From NCBI RefSeq assembly GCF_014199615.1, contig NZ_JACHOB010000002.1:62001-126000 (forward strand): a DNA stretch of 64,000 bases. The letters run 5' to 3'. This document shows positions 50,031 to 58,971 of this stretch, one piece after another; positions within the stretch are counted from its first letter, which is position 1, and each line of letters starts with the position of its first letter. Position numbers and translations under genes: made by a program. The notes beneath the pieces are model-generated. The model was given only the letters and a program-made list of their open reading frames with translations, searched no databases and was not told the origin of the DNA. This DNA comes from Parvularcula dongshanensis (GTDB lineage Bacteria > Pseudomonadota > Alphaproteobacteria > Caulobacterales > Parvularculaceae).

Positions 50031-52199
50031 TCACCCAGTCTCCAACTCCAACGCCTGTAGCTTCTTGATCTCGTCCCGCAGCGCCGCCGCCTTTTCGAAG
50101 TCGAGGTCCGCCGCCGCCTCGCGCATCTGGGTCTCGAGGGCCTTGAGGTGCTTCTGCATGTTGCCGCCCGCCGCGGCGTAGGCGGCCCGTTCCTCGTTCA
50201 TGGCGCCCATGCCGGTGGTCAGCTTCGCGCTCGAGAAGGTCGTGCCGTAGGCGGCCTTCGTGCCCTCGTCGTCCGAGTCCACGATCTCGGCGATCTTGGC
50301 CTTCACCGTCATCGGCGTGATGCCGTGCTCGGCGTTGTGCGCCTCCTGCTTCTCGCGCCGGCGCGTCGTCTCGGCGAGCGCGCGCTCCATCGAGCCGGTG
50401 ACGCCGTCGGCGTAGAGGACGACCCGTCCGTCCACGTTCCTCGCCGCCCGGCCGATCGTCTGGATCAGCGAGGTCTCGGAGCGCAGGAATCCTTCCTTGT
50501 CCGCATCCAGGATCGCGACGAACTGGCACTCGGGGATGTCGAGGCCTTCGCGCAGGAGGTTGATGCCGATCAGCGTGTCGAAGACACCAAGCCTCAGGTC
50601 GCGAATGATCTCGATCCGCTCCACCGTGTCGACGTCGGAGTGCATGTAGCGGACCTTGACGCCCTGCTCGTGCATGTACTCCGTCAGGTCCTCGGCCATC
50701 TTCTTCGTCAGCACGGTGACGAGGCTGCGCCCGCCGCGCTTCGCCGTCTGCTTCACCTCGTCGATGACGTCGTCGACCTGGCTGAAGCCGTCCTTGGAGA
50801 CCGGCCGGATCTCGACCGGCGGGTCGACGAGGCCTGTGGGGCGGATCACCTGCTCGGTGAAGACGCCGCCCGTCCGGTCGAGCTCCCACGGCCCCGGCGT
50901 CGCGGAGACGTGGCAGGTCTGCGGGCGCATGGCGTCCCACTCGTCGAACTTGAGGGGGCGGTTGTCGAGGCAGCTCGGAAGCCTGAACCCGTACTCCGCG
51001 AGCGTCCTTTTGCGCGCGTAGTCGCCTTTGAACATGGCGCCGATCTGCGGCACCGTCACGTGGCTCTCGTCACAGAAGAGGAGCGCGTTGTCGGGCAGGT
51101 ACTCGAACAGGGTGGGCGGCGGCTCGCCAGGCTTCCGGCCCGTCAGGTAGCGCGAGTAGTTCTCGATCCCCTGACACGAGCCCGTCGCCTGCAGCATCTC
51201 GAGGTCGAATTGCACCCGCTGCTCCAGGCGCTGCGCTTCGAGGAGCTTGCCCTCCTCGTGCAGCTTCGGAAGCGTCTGCTTCAGCTCCGCCTTGATGCCG
51301 TCCACCGCCTTGGCGAGCGTCGGGCGGGGCGTGACGTAGTGGCTGTTCGCATACAGCTTCACGCGCGGCAGCGTCGTGATCTTCTTGCCGGTCAGCGGGT
51401 CGAACTCGACGATCTCCTCGACCTCGTCGCCGAAGAGCGTGATCCGCCAGGCCGCGTCCTCATAGTGCGCGGGGAAGACCTCGATCGTGTCGCCGCGCGC
51501 CCGGAACGTGCCCCGCGTGAACGCCGCGTCGTTGCGCTTGTACTGAAGGGCGACGAGGTCGGCGAGCAGGCGCTTGCGGTCGATCTGATCGCCTTCACTG
51601 ATCGTGAAGGTCATGGCCGTGTAGGTCTCGACCGAGCCGATGCCGTAGATGCAGGACACGCTCGCGACGATGATGACGTCGTCTCGCTCGAGCAGCGCCC
51701 GGGTCGCGGAGTGCCGCATCCGGTCGATCTGCTCGTTGATCGTGGATTCCTTCTCGATGTAGGTGTCCGTGCGCGGAACGTAGGCTTCCGGCTGGTAGTA
51801 GTCGTAGTAGCTGACAAAGTACTCGACCGCGTTGTTCGGGAAGAACGCCTTGAACTCGCCGTAGAGCTGCGCGGCCAGCGTCTTGTTATGCGCGAGGATG
51901 AGGGCCGGGCGCTGCGTCGCCTCGATCACCTTCGCCATGGTGAAGGTCTTGCCCGACCCGGTGACGCCGAGCAGCACCTGGTCCTGCTCGTGCACCTCGA
52001 TGCCGTCGACCAGCTCCTCGATCGCGGCGGGCTGGTCCCCCGCCGGCTCGTAGTCGGAGACGACCTGGAACTTCTTCCCGCCGTCGAGCTTGGCCGGCCG
52101 CTGAGGGCGGTGCGGCGCCCAGCCGGACGGCACCATCCGGCCGTGATAGGTCGCGATGGCTTCGGAGAAACCGGTGTCGTCGGGCAAGGTTTGAGACAT
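50031..52199 (-). CDS. uvrB: Excinuclease ABC subunit B
   Basis: The damage-verifying helicase-like subunit of nucleotide excision repair. Walker A is GVTGSGKTF (78-86), [10 protein letters not shown] is the beta-hairpin, and the C-terminal UVR motif [13 protein letters not shown] is present. An N-terminal extension of about 40 residues precedes the usual start. 722 residues. No ribosome site is seen before the ATG, and TACATA ends 7 bases before it, so a leaderless mRNA is possible. A LexA box lies 42 bp upstream. Confidence 0.97.
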   Translation of the reverse strand: MSQTLPDDTGFSEAIATYHGRMVPSGWAPHRPQRPAKLDGGKKFQVVSDYEPAGDQPAAIEELVDGIEVHEQDQVLLGVTGSGKTFTMAKVIEATQRPALILAHNKTLAAQLYGEFKAFFPNNAVEYFVSYYDYYQPEAYVPRTDTYIEKESTINEQIDRMRHSATRALLERDDVIIVASVSCIYGIGSVETYTAMTFTISEGDQIDRKRLLADLVALQYKRNDAAFTRGTFRARGDTIEVFPAHYEDAAWRITLFGDEVEEIVEFDPLTGKKITTLPRVKLYANSHYVTPRPTLAKAVDGIKAELKQTLPKLHEEGKLLEAQRLEQRVQFDLEMLQATGSCQGIENYSRYLTGRKPGEPPPTLFEYLPDNALLFCDESHVTVPQIGAMFKGDYARKRTLAEYGFRLPSCLDNRPLKFDEWDAMRPQTCHVSATPGPWELDRTGGVFTEQVIRPTGLVDPPVEIRPVSKDGFSQVDDVIDEVKQTAKRGGRSLVTVLTKKMAEDLTEYMHEQGVKVRYMHSDVDTVERIEIIRDLRLGVFDTLIGINLLREGLDIPECQFVAILDADKEGFLRSETSLIQTIGRAARNVDGRVVLYADGVTGSMERALAETTRRREKQEAHNAEHGITPMTVKAKIAEIVDSDDEGTKAAYGTTFSSAKLTTGMGAMNEERAAYAAAGGNMQKHLKALETQMREAAADLDFEKAAALRDEIKKLQALELETG

Positions 52200-52240
52200 G
52201 GCCGGTTATGTACGACGCAACGGCGCCGGTTCCAGTAGCG

Positions 52241-52255
52241 GAACGAAGGCCGAAC
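52241..52255 (-). promoter_or_regulatory. LexA (SOS) box upstream of uvrB
   Basis: On the minus strand GTTC, 7 bases, GTTC (GAAC-N7-GAAC on the plus strand), an exact match to the alphaproteobacterial LexA consensus, 42 bp before the uvrB ATG. Confidence 0.75.
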
Positions 52256-52293
52256 CCTTCCCTTTCCAGGCTTTCACGTTCGCGGGAAAGCGC

Positions 52294-52319
52294 GGAACGA
52301 CGGCGCGCTCCCGCACGTA
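52294..52319 (+). promoter_or_regulatory. EcfG-like promoter of the DUF1328 gene
   Basis: GGAAC (52294-52298), 17 bases, CGTA (52316-52319). This is one base from GGAAC-N16/17-CGTT. It precedes the DUF1328 ATG by about 50 bp. Confidence 0.4.
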
Positions 52320-52368
52320 AGTCCGACATCGAAACGGCATCCGGCCGTGGGAACGAAGGAGTTATACA

Positions 52369-52545
52369 ATGCTAGGATGGGCTCTTACCTTCCTCGTCAT
52401 CGCGATCATCGCAGCCGTGCTCGGCTTCGGCGGCATCGCCGGCGCTGCGGCGGGCATCGCGCAGATCCTGTTCTTCGTCTTCGTCGCGCTTTTCGTGATC
52501 TCTCTGATCGTGAACCTGATGCGCGGACGCGGCACCCGCGTCTGA
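52369..52545 (+). CDS. DUF1328 small membrane protein
   Basis: This 58-residue frame (ATG after AAGGAG) encodes [19 protein letters not shown] and a second helix [21 protein letters not shown], ending RGRGTRV. It is the DUF1328/UPF0391 family of small stress-linked two-helix membrane proteins. It has an EcfG-like promoter upstream and dps downstream. Too short for usual length filters, but clear. Confidence 0.85.
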   Translation: MLGWALTFLVIAIIAAVLGFGGIAGAAAGIAQILFFVFVALFVISLIVNLMRGRGTRV

Positions 52546-52573
52546 GGCCGAAGCGACCGAAGACCGCATTCTA

Positions 52574-52599
52574 GGAACGAGAAGGCCGGGAGCTGTGTT
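52574..52599 (+). promoter_or_regulatory. EcfG-like promoter of dps
   Basis: GGAAC (52574-52578), 17 bases, TGTT (52596-52599), one base from the EcfG consensus. It is 36 bp before the dps ATG and fits the known stress control of dps. Confidence 0.4.
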
Positions 52600-52606
52600 C
52601 CCGGCC
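52584..52606 (+). terminator. Hairpin between DUF1328 and dps
   Basis: GGCCGGGA (52584-52591) pairs with TCCCGGCC (52599-52606) around a 7-nt loop. It may end the DUF1328 transcript or, overlapping the promoter, influence dps expression. No T-run follows. Confidence 0.5.
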
Positions 52607-52634
52607 CGTTCGACCATTTCAGGAGACCGAATTC

Positions 52635-53174
52635 ATGACCGAAGCCCACACCGCCCGCTCTCCGGAACTGCCCGTCGAGAGTGGCCTCTCCCATGACGGC
52701 CGCGAGGCGCTTTGCCAGAAGCTCGCGGACAACCTCGCCGGCACCTACGTTCTGTACCACAAGACCCAGACCTATCACTGGAACGTCACGGGCCCGCTCT
52801 TCTACTCGGTCCACAAGCTTACCGATAAGCAGTACAAGGACTTGGCCAAGGCGATCGACGCCATCGCCGAGCGCATCCGCGCCCTCGGCTTCCCCGCGCC
52901 CGCCGGCCTGAAGAACATCTACCAGTCGAGTGCGATCGACGATCCGACCGGCGTGCCCGAAGCGGGCGCCATGCTGCGCGAGCTGGCGCTCGACCACCAG
53001 CACCTCGCCGGGAAGATGCGCGACACGGTCGAGAAGGCCGAAGAGATCGGCGACACGTTCACGGCCGACTTCGTCACCGAACGGATCGGCACGCATGAAG
53101 AGTTCGCTTGGATGCTGAACGCCCTGGCCGTCGGCGACGATCGCGGCAGCGCGCCGGGCCAAGCCAGCGCCTAA
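52635..53174 (+). CDS. dps: Dps-family DNA-protecting ferritin
   Basis: A 179-residue mini-ferritin. LYHKTQTYHWNVTGPLF carries the ferroxidase His, and KAIDAIAERIRALG the Asp/Glu ligands of the dimer interface. Dps oligomers store iron and protect DNA in stress and stationary phase. An N-terminal extension of about 20 residues is polar. GGAGA precedes the ATG, a stress-type promoter motif is close by, and a strong terminator follows. Confidence 0.94.
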   Translation: MTEAHTARSPELPVESGLSHDGREALCQKLADNLAGTYVLYHKTQTYHWNVTGPLFYSVHKLTDKQYKDLAKAIDAIAERIRALGFPAPAGLKNIYQSSAIDDPTGVPEAGAMLRELALDHQHLAGKMRDTVEKAEEIGDTFTADFVTERIGTHEEFAWMLNALAVGDDRGSAPGQASA

Positions 53175-53194
53175 TTCCACTCACAGCCTTCGCG

Positions 53195-53222
53195 AGGGGG
53201 AGGGTTCGCCCTCCCCCTTTCG
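53195..53222 (+). terminator. Intrinsic terminator after dps
   Basis: AGGGGGAGGG pairs with CCCTCCCCCT around TTCG, followed by TT. It begins 21 bases after the dps stop. The best terminator in the window. Confidence 0.88.
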
Positions 53223-53272
53223 CATGGCGCATCGCGCTTGACCTGCTCCGATGCCCACCCCACCTCTTCTCC

Positions 53273-53539
53273 ATGAAGATCCTGAAAGCTAGCCTGGTCT
53301 TTCTTCTCGCGCTCGGGCTTTGCATCTGGTCCGCGTCGCAAGGCGTGCTGCCGGTCGGCGACGTCGGGCACGACCTCGCCGTGGGCATCGCCGGAACGGT
53401 CGGCCTTGCCCTTGCGACCGTCTTCCGTGTGCTGGCGACGGTTCTTATACCGCTGCTGGCCGTCTTGCGCGTTCTCGCAGCGCCGATAGCGCTGGGCGGA
53501 CTTCTCTACCTTCTCATCCGGTCGGCGCGACGGGCTTAA
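53273..53539 (+). CDS. Small hydrophobic membrane protein
   Basis: ATG 53273 gives 88 residues: MKILKASLVFLLALGLCIWSAS (signal or helix 1), a central hydrophobic run LAVGIAGTVGLALATVFRVLATVLIPLLAVLRVLAAPIALGGLLYLLI with two to three helices, and RSARRA at the end. No family is recognised and no ribosome site is strong. It may be a resident small membrane protein. Confidence 0.5.
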   Translation: MKILKASLVFLLALGLCIWSASQGVLPVGDVGHDLAVGIAGTVGLALATVFRVLATVLIPLLAVLRVLAAPIALGGLLYLLIRSARRA

Positions 53540-53680
53540 GTAGAGTTACAGTAAGTTAGGGCGCCTTCTTTCAGCCGCCTCGGCCGCGGATTTACCTTAT
53601 CAGGACCACTGCGGCGCCGAACCCAGGCACGATCTTCTCTTTACGACGCGCTCTTTGCGTTGCCCTTTTGAGAGGTTCTT

Positions 53681-53968
53681 ATGATGAAGCCCATCTGCTT
53701 GTCCGTCGCCGCGCTTTGCCTTGCCGGTGTCGCCGTCGCGCAGGAGAGCGATGCGCCCGCGCCGCAGCCCCAACCGCAGAGCGTTTCCGAAGCTTTCGAC
53801 GAGATCGACGCGGATCACGATGGCCAGGTCGTGGAAGAAGAGTTCGTGGCTTATGTCGGCCCCGGCACCGAGGCACAGTTCGAAGCCGTGTCGGGCGGTG
53901 ACGGCGTCATGACGCTCGCCGAGCTCGAGGCTTTGGTGACCTCGGGCCCGCAAACACGGACGCAGTAA
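53681..53968 (+). CDS. Exported EF-hand protein
   Basis: A signal peptide (MKPICLSVAALCLAGVAVA-Q) precedes a canonical EF-hand loop DADHDGQVVEEE (Asp43 to Glu54) and a second, degenerate loop (GGDGVMTLAELE). 95 residues. It binds Ca2+ in the periplasm, role unknown. An acidic/Pro linker lies between signal and first EF-hand. It ends 10 bases before the tRNA-Ala gene on the other strand. Confidence 0.85.
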   Translation: MMKPICLSVAALCLAGVAVAQESDAPAPQPQPQSVSEAFDEIDADHDGQVVEEEFVAYVGPGTEAQFEAVSGGDGVMTLAELEALVTSGPQTRTQ

Positions 53969-53977
53969 GAAGAGAAG

Positions 53978-54053
53978 TGGTGGAGCCGAGCGGAATCGAA
54001 CCGCTGGCCTCGTCATTGCGAACGACGCGCTCTACCAACTGAGCTACGGCCCC
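53978..54053 (-). tRNA. tRNA-Ala (anticodon CGC)
   Basis: A 76-nt cloverleaf including the encoded CCA. The acceptor stem GGGGCCG pairs with CGGCTCC and has the G3-U70 wobble that identifies tRNA-Ala. The anticodon loop is TTCGCAA, anticodon CGC (reads GCG codons). The T-arm is AGCGG-TTCGATT-CCGCT and the D-arm GCTC-AGTTGGTA-GAGC. All pairings are intact. Confidence 0.95.
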
Positions 54054-54189
54054 AACGCGGCGGTGAATAGGCGTCGCGTCGGGGCCGGTCAAGCGGCGAG
54101 GAGGGGTTCTCGGCGCCCTCGCGGAAAGCTTCCGTTCCGCTGGCGAAATCGTACCGAGCGCTGGCGAGGACGTCTGGTCGTTCCCATTT

Positions 54190-54429
54190 GTGAACCAGCA
54201 GAAGCGTTTCCTTCCAATGGTCTACTGGTCCTCTTCCCTCTTCGACCGCGCCGAGTACGACGCGTTCTCCCGCCGCCTCTTCTTGTGGTTCGCGGGCGAT
54301 GCGGACCCTTACGCCTATGAGGGCGTGCCCTTGGCCGTTTGGCACGGCCTGCAACGGGCGCCTTCGAAGGGCGCCTACTTCGCGCGCGCGATCAGGAACC
54401 GCTACGAAGGGGTCAAGTCGGCGGCGTGA
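54190..54429 (+). CDS. KTSC-domain-like small protein
   Basis: The 79-residue GTG-started frame has the KTSC-type ending: YAYEGVPLAVWHGLQRAPSKGAYFARAIRNRYEGV. These small domains occur next to phage or RNA-metabolism genes; their function is unknown. Its last 28 bases overlap the end of the carbonic anhydrase gene on the other strand, which is unusual but possible. Confidence 0.6.
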   Translation: MNQQKRFLPMVYWSSSLFDRAEYDAFSRRLFLWFAGDADPYAYEGVPLAVWHGLQRAPSKGAYFARAIRNRYEGVKSAA

Positions 54430-54962
54430 TCGGCCAGGGCGTCGGCATGGGCCTTCGCCTCTAGGACGTAGTGCGCCGCGCCAAGACGGGCGGCCGCCCC
54501 CTCCCCCTCCTTCAAGGACCGTAACCGCCGGGCTGGCAATCCGCCCCACATCTCGCCGGCCGGCACGCGTTTCCTCGGTGCGAGGAAGGCCCCCGCGGCC
54601 AGAAAGCCGCCCGTCTCGACGACCGAACCGTCCAGCATGGTCGATCCCATGCCGACGAAGCCGCCGTCCTGAACGTGGGCGCCGTGAAGCAGGCATCGAT
54701 GACCGATCAACGCCTCTTCGCCGATCTCGACCGGCAAGCCGCCCATCTCCGGGGCGTCGACGTGAATGACGGTGCCGTCCTGTACGTTGCTGCGCGCGCC
54801 GATGCGGATCGCATTCGTGTCGGCACGCAGGACGCAACCATACCATACGGAAGCCTCCTCCCCGACTTCGACATCGCCGATGAGGACCGCGCCCGGCGCC
54901 ACGAAGGCGGTCTCATGAACCCGCGGCGTCTTCCCACCGAACGGAAGCAGAAGCGCCTCCAC
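54402..54962 (-). CDS. Gamma-class carbonic anhydrase-like hexapeptide protein
   Basis: A left-handed beta-helix protein of 186 residues. The hexapeptide pattern and metal-binding His positions (VIHVD; IGHRCLLHGAHV) are those of gamma-CA/YrdA proteins, which hydrate CO2 or have lost activity. It starts with GTG 54962, overlapping nothing, 2 bases after the lipoprotein gene. A much longer frame begins inside that neighbour and is discarded. Co-transcribed with the lipoprotein. Confidence 0.87.
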   Translation of the reverse strand: MEALLLPFGGKTPRVHETAFVAPGAVLIGDVEVGEEASVWYGCVLRADTNAIRIGARSNVQDGTVIHVDAPEMGGLPVEIGEEALIGHRCLLHGAHVQDGGFVGMGSTMLDGSVVETGGFLAAGAFLAPRKRVPAGEMWGGLPARRLRSLKEGEGAAARLGAAHYVLEAKAHADALADHAADLTPS

Positions 54963-54964
54963 CC

Positions 54965-55429
54965 TCAGGACTCCGTTGCCGCCGCGTCGTCCGTCGGCGT
55001 CAGCGTCTCGCCATCCGGCGCCTCGCCGCTCCATTCGTAGAGGCCGTCGACAAGACAGCGGGCGTTGTCGAAGCTGTCGGTGGTCGACAGCGGCGAGATC
55101 GCGGACGAGACGAAGAGGTAGTCGCCCTGCGTCAGGCAGGACTGGCTGGCGCCGCGCGGGTCGAACCCGACGCGCTGGACGAATTCGAGCGGCTGGCAGA
55201 CGCCCCTGATCGTCGCGAGGTAGCGCTCTTGCGGCCCCTTGCGAAGGACGACGCCTTCGCCTTGATCCCACTCGGAGAAGCCGTCGATGCTGCCGAGGAA
55301 GCAGACCTGTCCGACTTCGGCGCCGATCCGGGGATCGTCCAGACCGAGCAGGGTCTCATCCCCGCCCCCACCGTCCGTGGTCGTGCAGGCGGCGAGGAGT
55401 AGGAACGGCAAGACTGTTTGAATGCGCAT
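54965..55429 (-). CDS. DUF6491-type lipoprotein
   Basis: ATG 55429 after GGAGGAAG gives a 154-residue lipoprotein: lipobox LLLAAC (Cys15), a Thr/Gly spacer, then GQVCFLGSIDGFSEWDQGEGVVLRKGPQERYLATIRGVCQPL, with paired cysteines, as in DUF6491. Family function unknown. The gamma-CA gene follows 2 bases later. Confidence 0.75.
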   Translation of the reverse strand: MRIQTVLPFLLLAACTTTDGGGGDETLLGLDDPRIGAEVGQVCFLGSIDGFSEWDQGEGVVLRKGPQERYLATIRGVCQPLEFVQRVGFDPRGASQSCLTQGDYLFVSSAISPLSTTDSFDNARCLVDGLYEWSGEAPDGETLTPTDDAAATES

Positions 55430-55576
55430 GAGACTTCCTCCTGACCCCGAGGTTAGGGTTCGGTGCCCCGCTAGCAAGCGAGTGCCCCTGTCCTTGTTCG
55501 GCCGAAGCGAAGCTGCCACAGGGGCGGACGCGCCCGGATCCTCGGGCATGACGGGTCGGGATCGGGGTCGCAAAGC

Positions 55577-56341
55577 ATGGCTGCGGGAAGCGTGACGGTG
55601 CCGCCGGCCGTTTGGGCCAGCCTGATCGCAGCGGCGCTGGCGACTCTCGGCCTCGTCGCAGCGGCGCTGCGCAGCGACTGGGCGGTCCGTCAGAGCCCCT
55701 ACTTCACCACCTTCGCCGCCGGCGTCCTGGTCACGACGGCGTTGATGCTGCTGCCCGCAGCGGCCACGCTCAGCACGAGCGCGCCGTTCGCCGCCTTGGC
55801 CGGCTACCTTCTTCTTTACGGCGTGAACCTCTCCTTCAAGGAGACGGTCGGCGCCGCCTTGGCGCCGTTGCTCGCGATCGGGCTTCATTCCTTCTTCGAC
55901 GGAATAGAGTACGGCGTTCTCTTCGCGCATGACGAGCATATGGGCGCGGTCGCATCGGTAGGCCTCGTGGCGCACGAGTTCGCCGAGGGCGTCGTCCTCT
56001 TCGCGGTGCTGCGCGCCGCAGGTCTGCGTCTGTCCCGCGCGCTGCTCGGCGCCTTCCTCGGCGCGGCGGCGACGACGCCCGTCGGCGCGATCGCTTCCCA
56101 GGGGCTGCTGGCCGTCCTGCCGGTCTCCGGACTCGGTCTGCTGCTCGCGGGTGCTGCGGGCGCGCTCCTCTACGTCGGCGCGACGCACCTGCCGGGTCAC
56201 CTCGGCCACAAGACGAAGCCGGCGCTCGTCGCGACCTACCTCTTCGGTGTGGCGGTCGCCCTCGCCTTCTCCTTCGGGCATGCCGACCATAGGTTCGAGA
56301 GCATCGCGGCGAGCACGGAGGTGGCGGCGGGAAGCAGATGA
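55577..56341 (+). CDS. ZIP-family metal transporter
   Basis: A 254-residue protein with about eight helices. HSFFDGIEYG (TM4) and HEFAEGVVLF (TM5) carry the conserved His/Asp/Glu metal site, and the His-rich GHLGHKTKP loop lies later. ZIP proteins import Zn2+, Fe2+ or other divalent metals. It starts with ATG 55577. No metal regulator is beside it. Confidence 0.88.
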   Translation: MAAGSVTVPPAVWASLIAAALATLGLVAAALRSDWAVRQSPYFTTFAAGVLVTTALMLLPAAATLSTSAPFAALAGYLLLYGVNLSFKETVGAALAPLLAIGLHSFFDGIEYGVLFAHDEHMGAVASVGLVAHEFAEGVVLFAVLRAAGLRLSRALLGAFLGAAATTPVGAIASQGLLAVLPVSGLGLLLAGAAGALLYVGATHLPGHLGHKTKPALVATYLFGVAVALAFSFGHADHRFESIAASTEVAAGSR

Positions 56342-56472
56342 GCGCGGACGCCCCGATCAGGGCAAGATGGGACGCCCGCGCTCTTGTTCGTCCGGTGCGT
56401 GCCTCGGGCCCCTGGGGAGGGAGTTGTGGGCCGTCGGCTGGGGGTGAGGGTGAGAACCGCCCCGAACGATAC

Positions 56473-56485
56473 CAACCTTAGGTTG
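56473..56485. promoter_or_regulatory. Palindrome upstream of queC
   Basis: CAACCT-T-AGGTTG, a 13-base perfect palindrome, lies about 90 bp before queC. The region is relatively AT-rich and could be a promoter or operator. No preQ1 riboswitch structure was recognised. Confidence 0.3.
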
Positions 56486-56576
56486 TTTCGGTAAAAGGCA
56501 GGTTAACGCCTCGCGTTTTCGTGAGGCCGGTCTTTTGGGACGTGCGAGATCGGCTCGGACGTCCTATCTGCGCCCG

Positions 56577-57278
56577 ATGCAGGACAACTCACATGCGGCG
56601 CTCGTCCTTCTTTCGGGTGGCCAGGACTCCGCGACCTGCCTCGCCTGGGCGCTGGACCGGTTCGAGCGGGTGGAGACCATCGGCTTCGACTATGGGCAGC
56701 GCCACAAGGTCGAACTGGAGGCGCGGCAGGTCGTCCGTCGGAAGCTGGCCGCCCTCAAGGACTGGGGTTCTCGCCTGGGTGCCGATCACGGCGCGGACCT
56801 TCGCGGCCTGTCCCAGCTCGGCGAGACCGCGATGACGAGCGAAGTCGCCTTCGCCGCCGAGGCGTCAGGTCTTCCCAACACCTTCGTTCCGGGACGAAAC
56901 CTCGCCTTCCTCGTCCTGGCGGGCGCCCTCGCCTATCGCCGGGGCCTCGGCGTCCTCGTCGGCGGGATGTGCCAGACCGACTACTCGGGTTACCCCGATT
57001 GCCGAGAGGACGCGGTGCAAGCCCAAGCCGAAGCCCTGCGCCTCGGCATGGCGACCGACATGCGTGTCGAGACGCCGCTGATGGATCTGACGAAGGCGCA
57101 GAGCTGGCAGCTGGCCGAGACGATCGGCGGCGAAGCCTTGGTCGAGGTCATCCGCGTCGACACGCACACCTGCTACCGCGGCGAGCGCGGCACGCTGCAC
57201 GAATGGGGCTATGGCTGCGGCGACTGCCCGGCCTGCGAGCTGCGGGCGAAGGGTTGGCGGGAGTACCGGGCCCGGTGA
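56577..57278 (+). CDS. queC: 7-cyano-7-deazaguanine synthase
   Basis: QueC turns 7-carboxy-7-deazaguanine into preQ0 with ATP and ammonia. Residues [16 protein letters not shown] carry the SGGxDS loop, and the zinc cysteines are in CYRG...[10 protein letters not shown] near the end. ATG 56577 gives 233 residues, the usual size. Its stop is overlapped by queE (GTGA). Confidence 0.95.
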   Translation: MQDNSHAALVLLSGGQDSATCLAWALDRFERVETIGFDYGQRHKVELEARQVVRRKLAALKDWGSRLGADHGADLRGLSQLGETAMTSEVAFAAEASGLPNTFVPGRNLAFLVLAGALAYRRGLGVLVGGMCQTDYSGYPDCREDAVQAQAEALRLGMATDMRVETPLMDLTKAQSWQLAETIGGEALVEVIRVDTHTCYRGERGTLHEWGYGCGDCPACELRAKGWREYRAR

Positions 57279-57913
57279 GCTACGCCGTCAAGGAGATCTA
57301 CTACACGCTTCAGGGCGAAGGCGCGCAGGCAGGGCGCGCCGCCGTGTTCCTGCGCTTCGCGGGCTGCAACCTCTGGTCCGGGCGGGAAGAGGACCGGGCG
57401 CGCGCCGTTTGCAGCTTCTGCGACACGGACTTCGTCGGCATGGACGGCCCCGGAGGCGGACGATTCGCGACGGCACGCGACCTCGCGGCGACCATTGCGG
57501 GCCACTGGCCGACCGGCGCGGAAGGCGGCGTCCCTTACGTCGTGTGTACGGGCGGCGAGCCGCTCCTCCAGCTCGATGGTGACCTCATCGAGGCACTCCA
57601 CGAGCGCGGCTTCGAGGTCGGCGTGGAGACCAACGGCACCCTGCCCGCCCCGCCGGGGCTCGACTGGATCTGCGTCAGCCCCAAGGCCGACGCTGAGATC
57701 GTCCTGACCGAGGGCTCGGAGTTGAAGCTCGTCTTTCCGCAAGCGAAGGCGCGGCCCGAGCGCTTCGCCGGTCTCGCCTTCACGCACCACTTCCTCCAGC
57801 CCATGGACGGACCGGAGAGAGTGACGAACACGGCGGCGGCGATCGACTACTGCCGCCGCCATCCTAAGTGGCGCCTGTCGGTTCAGACGCACAAGGTGAC
57901 GGGAATCCCCTGA
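57275..57913 (+). CDS. queE: 7-carboxy-7-deazaguanine synthase (radical SAM)
   Basis: The radical-SAM ring contraction step before QueC. The cluster motif is the long variant Cys-x14-Cys-x2-Cys (CNLW...CSFC), the CX14CX2C type. [12 protein letters not shown] binds SAM and ETNGTLPAP follows. It starts with GTG overlapping the queC stop and is 212 residues long. queD and queF are not in the window. Confidence 0.95.
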   Translation: MSYAVKEIYYTLQGEGAQAGRAAVFLRFAGCNLWSGREEDRARAVCSFCDTDFVGMDGPGGGRFATARDLAATIAGHWPTGAEGGVPYVVCTGGEPLLQLDGDLIEALHERGFEVGVETNGTLPAPPGLDWICVSPKADAEIVLTEGSELKLVFPQAKARPERFAGLAFTHHFLQPMDGPERVTNTAAAIDYCRRHPKWRLSVQTHKVTGIP

Positions 57914-57916
57914 GGC

Positions 57917-58501
57917 TTACGCCAGGAGGTCGGCCAGCTTCCGCGACAGCCGGTCGAAGTAGATGTCGGCGGTCGCCCAGCGGCGGCTGCTGACGGCTGG
58001 ATCGTCGATGCGGCGGAAGAAGTTCTCGTCCTCGATCGTCGCCAGCGTCCGGCCCTCTTCGGAAAGGACGATGTCGACCGCCGCCGCCCCGACCGAGATC
58101 GACTCGAAGCTCAAGGACGGATCCTCGCGCATCTCCGCCATGGTCGGCCGGTTCGATTGCAGCTCGGTGAGCGTGATCTGCATCGTCAGGACCCCGGGTC
58201 CGGGCGCATCGGTCAGCGTCGCGACGCGGCCGACGCGCTCCTCGATCGCCTCGCGGAGGTCTTCGATCTGCCCGTCGATGTCGTCCTGGTCGAGCGGGCG
58301 GGTCCGGTCGAACCGGCTGATCGGCCGCGCGCCAATGCGGTCCAGAACGTCCTGAGACGCCGTGATCGGCGCGATGTAGACCTGATCGTAGGACGCGAAG
58401 TCGGCCGCTTCGGCGGCCTCGAAGCTATCGAAGCTGGCGGGCCCACTCGTGGCGCAAGCGGCGGCCAGAACCAGCATGGCAGGGGCAAGAATACGTTTCA
58501 T
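57917..58501 (-). CDS. DUF3313-like lipoprotein
   Basis: A lipoprotein of 194 residues with lipobox AAAC (Cys16). The domain has YDQVYIAPITASQDV, VLTMQITLTELQSNRPT, and AAVDIVLSEEGRTLATIEDENF. This pattern fits DUF3313, of unknown function. It is convergent with queE, 3 bases away. Confidence 0.65.
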   Translation of the reverse strand: MKRILAPAMLVLAAACATSGPASFDSFEAAEAADFASYDQVYIAPITASQDVLDRIGARPISRFDRTRPLDQDDIDGQIEDLREAIEERVGRVATLTDAPGPGVLTMQITLTELQSNRPTMAEMREDPSLSFESISVGAAAVDIVLSEEGRTLATIEDENFFRRIDDPAVSSRRWATADIYFDRLSRKLADLLA

Positions 58502-58545
58502 GGGACCTCTCCTCTGTGCCCCTGGAACATAGGCCGAACATACCC

Positions 58546-58971
58546 CTATGCGAAGGGGGCCATGCCTTCGCGGGCAAGCCTGTCCGCTTCTTCATTGCCG
58601 GGATGACCGGCGTGACCCTTCACCCACTTCCAAGTGACCGCCCGCTCGGTCGCGAGGGCGTCGAGCGCTTGCCAAAGGTCCTGATTCTTCACCGGCTTCT
58701 TCGCGGCGGTGCGCCAGCCGTTCTTCTTCCAGCCGTGAACCCAGCTCGTCACGCCGTTGCGGACGTACTGGCTGTCGGTATGGATCGTGACCTTGGTCCC
58801 GGGCCGGAAGGCCGCCAACGCCTCGATCGCGGCCTGCAGCTCCATCCTGTTGTTCGTCGTCGCGCGCTCGCCGCCCGACAGGCGGCGGGGGCTTTCGCCC
58901 TCGATGAGCACGCCCCAGCCGCCGGGGCCGGGATTCCCGGCGCAGGCGCCGTCCGTATAAACGTCCGTCAA
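58546..58971 (-). CDS. rnhA: Ribonuclease HI
   Basis: RNase HI, removing RNA from RNA-DNA hybrids. The catalytic acids are Asp7 ([14 protein letters not shown]), Glu44 (NRMELQAAI), Asp66 (HTDSQYV) and Asp130 (NEEADRLAR), with the nearby His. 141 residues. Its ATG overlaps the thrB stop, the common alphaproteobacterial thrB-rnhA order. Confidence 0.96.
   Translation of the reverse strand: MTDVYTDGACAGNPGPGGWGVLIEGESPRRLSGGERATTNNRMELQAAIEALAAFRPGTKVTIHTDSQYVRNGVTSWVHGWKKNGWRTAAKKPVKNQDLWQALDALATERAVTWKWVKGHAGHPGNEEADRLAREGMAPFA

Noticed and set aside
56341-56577. preQ1 riboswitch before queC
   Set aside because: Only a 13-base palindrome is visible; no preQ1-I, -II or -III structure could be drawn.
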